Assembly: GCA_027039465.1 (NCBI GenBank)
Contig: JALWEA010000588.1
Location: 1-6,824, forward strand
Origin: Calditrichia bacterium
GTDB taxonomy: Bacteria; Calditrichota; Calditrichia; Calditrichales; Calditrichaceae
Reading direction: 5' to 3'
Length of the DNA stretch: 6,824 nt
The position numbers and the translations under genes are program-made. Positions 4,543 to 6,824 of this stretch are shown one piece after another. The notes under the pieces are model-generated. The model searched no databases, was not told the origin of the DNA, and saw only the letters and a program-made list of their open reading frames with translations. Positions within the stretch are counted from its first letter, which is position 1. Each line of letters starts with the position of its first letter.

Positions 4543-5923
4543 GCAGGTACTTCATGTGGCCGATTTAATTCAACGGCAATTGGGCTTAATTTACAACGGA
4601 GATAAATTGAGCGACCTGGAGCGTCGCTTAAATCATGTTTTAAAAGAAATTCCGAAGGAAGAGCTCGGCCTTACGATTTCCCGATTATTAGCCGGAGAAT
4701 TCGAGCGAATCCCCAATCTGATTCCCCAACTCACCATTCCCGAAACCTATTTTTTGCGCAATATTCGTTTATTTAAGGCGCTTAAATCCAAAATCTTACC
4801 CGAAATTATCAATCGAAAAAAATTCTCGCATCAATTGAATATTTGGAGCGCCGGTTGTTCCAGCGGCGAGGAACCCTATTCGGTTTCCATTTTACTAACC
4901 GAACTTTTAGGTGAAAAAATCGATCAATGGCAAATCAACCTAATCGCCACGGATCTTAATGAAAAAATTTTACAAAAAGCTCGGCGGGCTGTGTATTCCG
5001 AGTGGTCATTCCGAGGCGTACCTTCCGATTTTAAAGCCCGTTATTTTGTACCGTTGCATAACGGACTTTATCAACTTAAAAACGAAATCAAAAAGAACGT
5101 TACTTTTTTCCAACATAATTTAATCGAGGGAGCGTATCCTCCGGTTGCTTCCATTCGCAATTTCGATATTATTCTTTGTCGGAATGTATTGATCTACATG
5201 TCCCGTTCCACCGTGCAGAATATTCTTGAAAAATTTTATCATATTTTGGATGATGAAGGATATCTTATTACCGGGCCAAGTGAATTTCCTACGCTTAAAA
5301 ACAGAAAATTCTCACCCGTAATGCTTGAAGGAACCATTTTTTATCAAAAATCAAAAAAACGAATTCGGACGCAACCACCGCTCCGCAAAGAATCTCTCAA
5401 AAAACGGCTAATAACACGACCAAAGCCAAAACCGGCGGCCAAGCCCCGCCCCATCATTCCCAAAGAAAAATCGCATTTTCCTTTAGAGATTGCAAAATCA
5501 GACGAAAAAAGAGACAAAGAAAAAAAATCGGCCGCAGAAGAATTAAACATGATTCGGGAGCTGGCAAACATAGGCCATCTCGACGAAGCGCATGAACATT
5601 GCGAACAGTACGTTAAGCGCCAGCCCATGGACAAGCACGGTCATTATTTGTTGGGCACCATACTCATGGAAAAAGGTGATTTTCCAAAAGCGGAGACTGC
5701 TTTTCAACGTACCATTTATTTTGATCCGAATTTCGTAATGGCGCATTTTGCTTTGGCTAATATTTGCTCAATGAGCGGCAGGCCTACGGAAGCCAAAAAA
5801 TATTACCGAAATGTTCTGCGCATTTTGGAGCGCTTTGATCCGGCGGAACCGGTGCCCGAAAGTGAAGGAATGGCGGCCTCTCACTTTGCGGAGATGGTAA
5901 CCAAATTGGTAAACGGAAGCTAA
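4502..5923 (+). CDS. cheR: CheR-type receptor methyltransferase with C-terminal TPR domain
   Basis: It uses S-adenosylmethionine to methylate glutamates on chemoreceptors, setting signal adaptation. From ATG 4502 it has 473 residues; a TTG at 4490 would add four. Neither start has a clear ribosome binding site, and both overlap cheW (by 41 or 53 bases), so coupling is likely. The N-terminal helical domain (about 12-75) leads to IPETYFLRN (79-87). The SAM-binding Rossmann domain shows IWSAGCSSGEEPYS (114-127), LIATDLNEKILQKAR (147-161) and FDIILCRNVLIYM (221-233), with GYLITGP at 253-259. The beta-subdomain stretch between RYF (180-182) and VTFF (200-203) is about three residues shorter than I recall for E. 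coli CheR, which suggests it does not need a receptor C-terminal pentapeptide. A basic, Pro-rich linker (about 284-345) joins it to about three TPR units (346-442), e.g. YLLGTILMEKGDFPKAETAFQRTIYFDP. CheR-TPR fusions are known from WspC and FrzF. CDS 3' end is 18 bases before the next cheW. Confidence 0.94.
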   Translation: MVQFTEPLVKLQPEQVLHVADLIQRQLGLIYNGDKLSDLERRLNHVLKEIPKEELGLTISRLLAGEFERIPNLIPQLTIPETYFLRNIRLFKALKSKILPEIINRKKFSHQLNIWSAGCSSGEEPYSVSILLTELLGEKIDQWQINLIATDLNEKILQKARRAVYSEWSFRGVPSDFKARYFVPLHNGLYQLKNEIKKNVTFFQHNLIEGAYPPVASIRNFDIILCRNVLIYMSRSTVQNILEKFYHILDDEGYLITGPSEFPTLKNRKFSPVMLEGTIFYQKSKKRIRTQPPLRKESLKKRLITRPKPKPAAKPRPIIPKEKSHFPLEIAKSDEKRDKEKKSAAEELNMIRELANIGHLDEAHEHCEQYVKRQPMDKHGHYLLGTILMEKGDFPKAETAFQRTIYFDPNFVMAHFALANICSMSGRPTEAKKYYRNVLRILERFDPAEPVPESEGMAASHFAEMVTKLVNGS

Positions 5924-5941
5924 AAATAGGACAACCCGACA

Positions 5942-6460
5942 ATGGACGAAAATACAATAACCAAAGAAATTCTAAAAAAACGAACCAAACAATTGGCGCA
6001 TTCCAAACATGACGTGCAAGAGGCTGAAGACGAAGGCTTGAAGCTCATTGTATTTTCTTTAGGGAGTGAATCCTACGGTTTGGAAGCCCAAACGTTAAAA
6101 AGTATCCGTTCACTTAGAGATTACATTCCGATTCCCGGGGTTGCCTCCTTTATCAAAGGCATTACCAATTTATTAGGCGTACTTTTTACGGTTATCGATT
6201 TAAAAAAATTTTTAGGATTACCGGAAGACGAACCTTCGGAAAATCCAAAAATGCTTATTGCTGATCATGAAACTTTGAAAATCTGTTTTTTGGTTGATCG
6301 GATTATTGCCTTTAAAACCATAAGCCCGAAAACTCTGGATCAAAACATAACCGGCATAAAAAGTCTGGAAGCCGGTTTAATCAAAGGCATTACCAGCGAA
6401 GCTTTGATCGTACTCAATTTTGATAAAATCGTAGAAAAAATAAAAAAAGAAAGCAAATAA
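5942..6460 (+). CDS. cheW: CheW-domain coupling protein with N-terminal extension (second copy)
   Basis: This 172-residue CheW protein has an extra N-terminal segment of about 32 residues before the domain. The extension carries ILKKRTKQLAH (10-20), which matches a short R-x-x-x-LA motif seen ahead of the domain in many CheW proteins of non-classical systems. The core follows: LKLIVFSLGSESYGLEAQTLKSI (33-55), YIPIPGVASFIKGITNLLGVLFTVIDLKKFLGLP (61-94), then KICFLVDRIIAF and a final LIVLNFDKIVEKI strand. N76-L-L-G79 replaces N-L-R-G, so the arginine is absent here too. AGGA (5928-5931) precedes the ATG by 10 bases. The two CheW copies of this operon are clearly diverged from each other in sequence, so they are unlikely to be a recent duplication and may have different partners, as WspB and WspD do. 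Confidence 0.93.
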   Translation: MDENTITKEILKKRTKQLAHSKHDVQEAEDEGLKLIVFSLGSESYGLEAQTLKSIRSLRDYIPIPGVASFIKGITNLLGVLFTVIDLKKFLGLPEDEPSENPKMLIADHETLKICFLVDRIIAFKTISPKTLDQNITGIKSLEAGLIKGITSEALIVLNFDKIVEKIKKESK

Positions 6461-6490
6461 TTTGGACACCATCGGAAAGGACGTAAGAAA

Positions 6491-6824
6491 ATGACACTAA
6501 AGAAAATCAGCTCGTCCATTCGCACGCAATTTTTAATTGTGATGCTCCTTTTAATCGTAATACCGGTCATTACCGGCGCCTTTGTAACTTATTATTACTT
6601 TGGCGGTTATATTGACGATGCTCAGCAACAAAATATCACGGCATTAAGGGATGCAAACCTTTTTTCCCTTCAGAACTATCTTCGATCGGAAAAGGAAAAG
6701 GCGGCACTTCTCTCACATGACCCGACCATCATTAATTTTGCGGCCAAAGTTCAAAAATATTCGGCCGCAAATAACTTAACCGCAAACGCGTTTAAAACAA
6801 ATTTCCAAAAAGAAGTTGCATCAA
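6491..6824 (+). CDS. Probable methyl-accepting chemotaxis protein, N-terminal part (cut by window edge)
   Basis: The frame is open from ATG 6491 to the end of the window (111 codons). A strong ribosome binding site, AAAGGA (6476-6481), lies 9 bases before the start. Residues 1-13 are short and basic (MTLKKISSSIRTQ), followed by one transmembrane helix at about 14-36 (FLIVMLLLIVIPVITGAFVT) with the positive-inside pattern. The rest is the start of an extracytoplasmic sensor domain: helical, beginning YIDDAQQQNITALRDANLFSLQNYL, then LLSHDPTIINFAAKVQKY, where the L-x-x-D-P-x-I pattern is typical of receptor sensor helices. Being third after CheW, CheR-TPR and CheW in the same operon makes a chemoreceptor the best reading. 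A membrane histidine kinase with the same type of sensor would look alike at this end. The HAMP and signalling domains that would decide this lie outside the window. Confidence 0.7.
   Translation, partial: MTLKKISSSIRTQFLIVMLLLIVIPVITGAFVTYYYFGGYIDDAQQQNITALRDANLFSLQNYLRSEKEKAALLSHDPTIINFAAKVQKYSAANNLTANAFKTNFQKEVAS

Noticed and set aside
6340..6570. 76-codon open frame on the - strand across the end of the second cheW
   Set aside because: It overlaps two well-supported + strand genes and shows no domain or plausible start signal.

Overview
The window looks like a chromosomal piece of a Gram-negative-type bacterium with moderate GC content and A/T-rich third codon positions. The SRP RNA is the short bacterial form without an Alu domain. 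The DnaX N-terminus (MSYVVIARRWRPQ) and the gene order SRP RNA-dnaX-ybaB-recR fit the broad FCB/Calditrichota area. That placement is an inference from memory of protein families, and I cannot fix a species.

Region 1 (1-426) is the C-terminal part of an O6-methylguanine-DNA methyltransferase gene whose start lies before the window. Region 2 (427-796) has no gene I believe. It holds a 17-bp inverted repeat of the GGGCGAAGCATTT type, an A11 run and, at its end, a good sigma-70-like promoter.

Region 3 (797-3527) is a housekeeping information-processing cluster: tRNA-Ala(CGC), the SRP 4.5S-like RNA starting about two bases after the tRNA, dnaX (clamp-loader tau/gamma), ybaB/ebfC (DNA-binding) and recR (recombinational repair). 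All face the same way with very short gaps between the protein genes. A run of ten A's inside dnaX lies just past the clamp-loader core, and both alternative frames stop within a few codons of it. This is the layout expected for programmed slippage that makes a short gamma form next to full-length tau.

Region 4 (3528-4050) is a 523-base gap without a credible gene. It contains two diverged short repeat families, each present twice, an 11-bp GC-rich hairpin, a small tandem repeat and, near its end, a candidate sigma-28 or sigma-70 promoter.

Region 5 (4051-6824) is a chemosensory operon: CheW, a CheR methyltransferase fused to a TPR domain, a second CheW with an N-terminal extension, and the start of a membrane protein that is probably the methyl-accepting chemoreceptor. 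The set CheW / CheR-TPR / CheW plus receptor resembles Wsp- and Frz-like (alternative cellular function) systems rather than the classic E. coli set. Both CheW proteins lack the usual arginine of the N-x-R-G motif. The kinase and any output regulator would lie downstream, outside the window.
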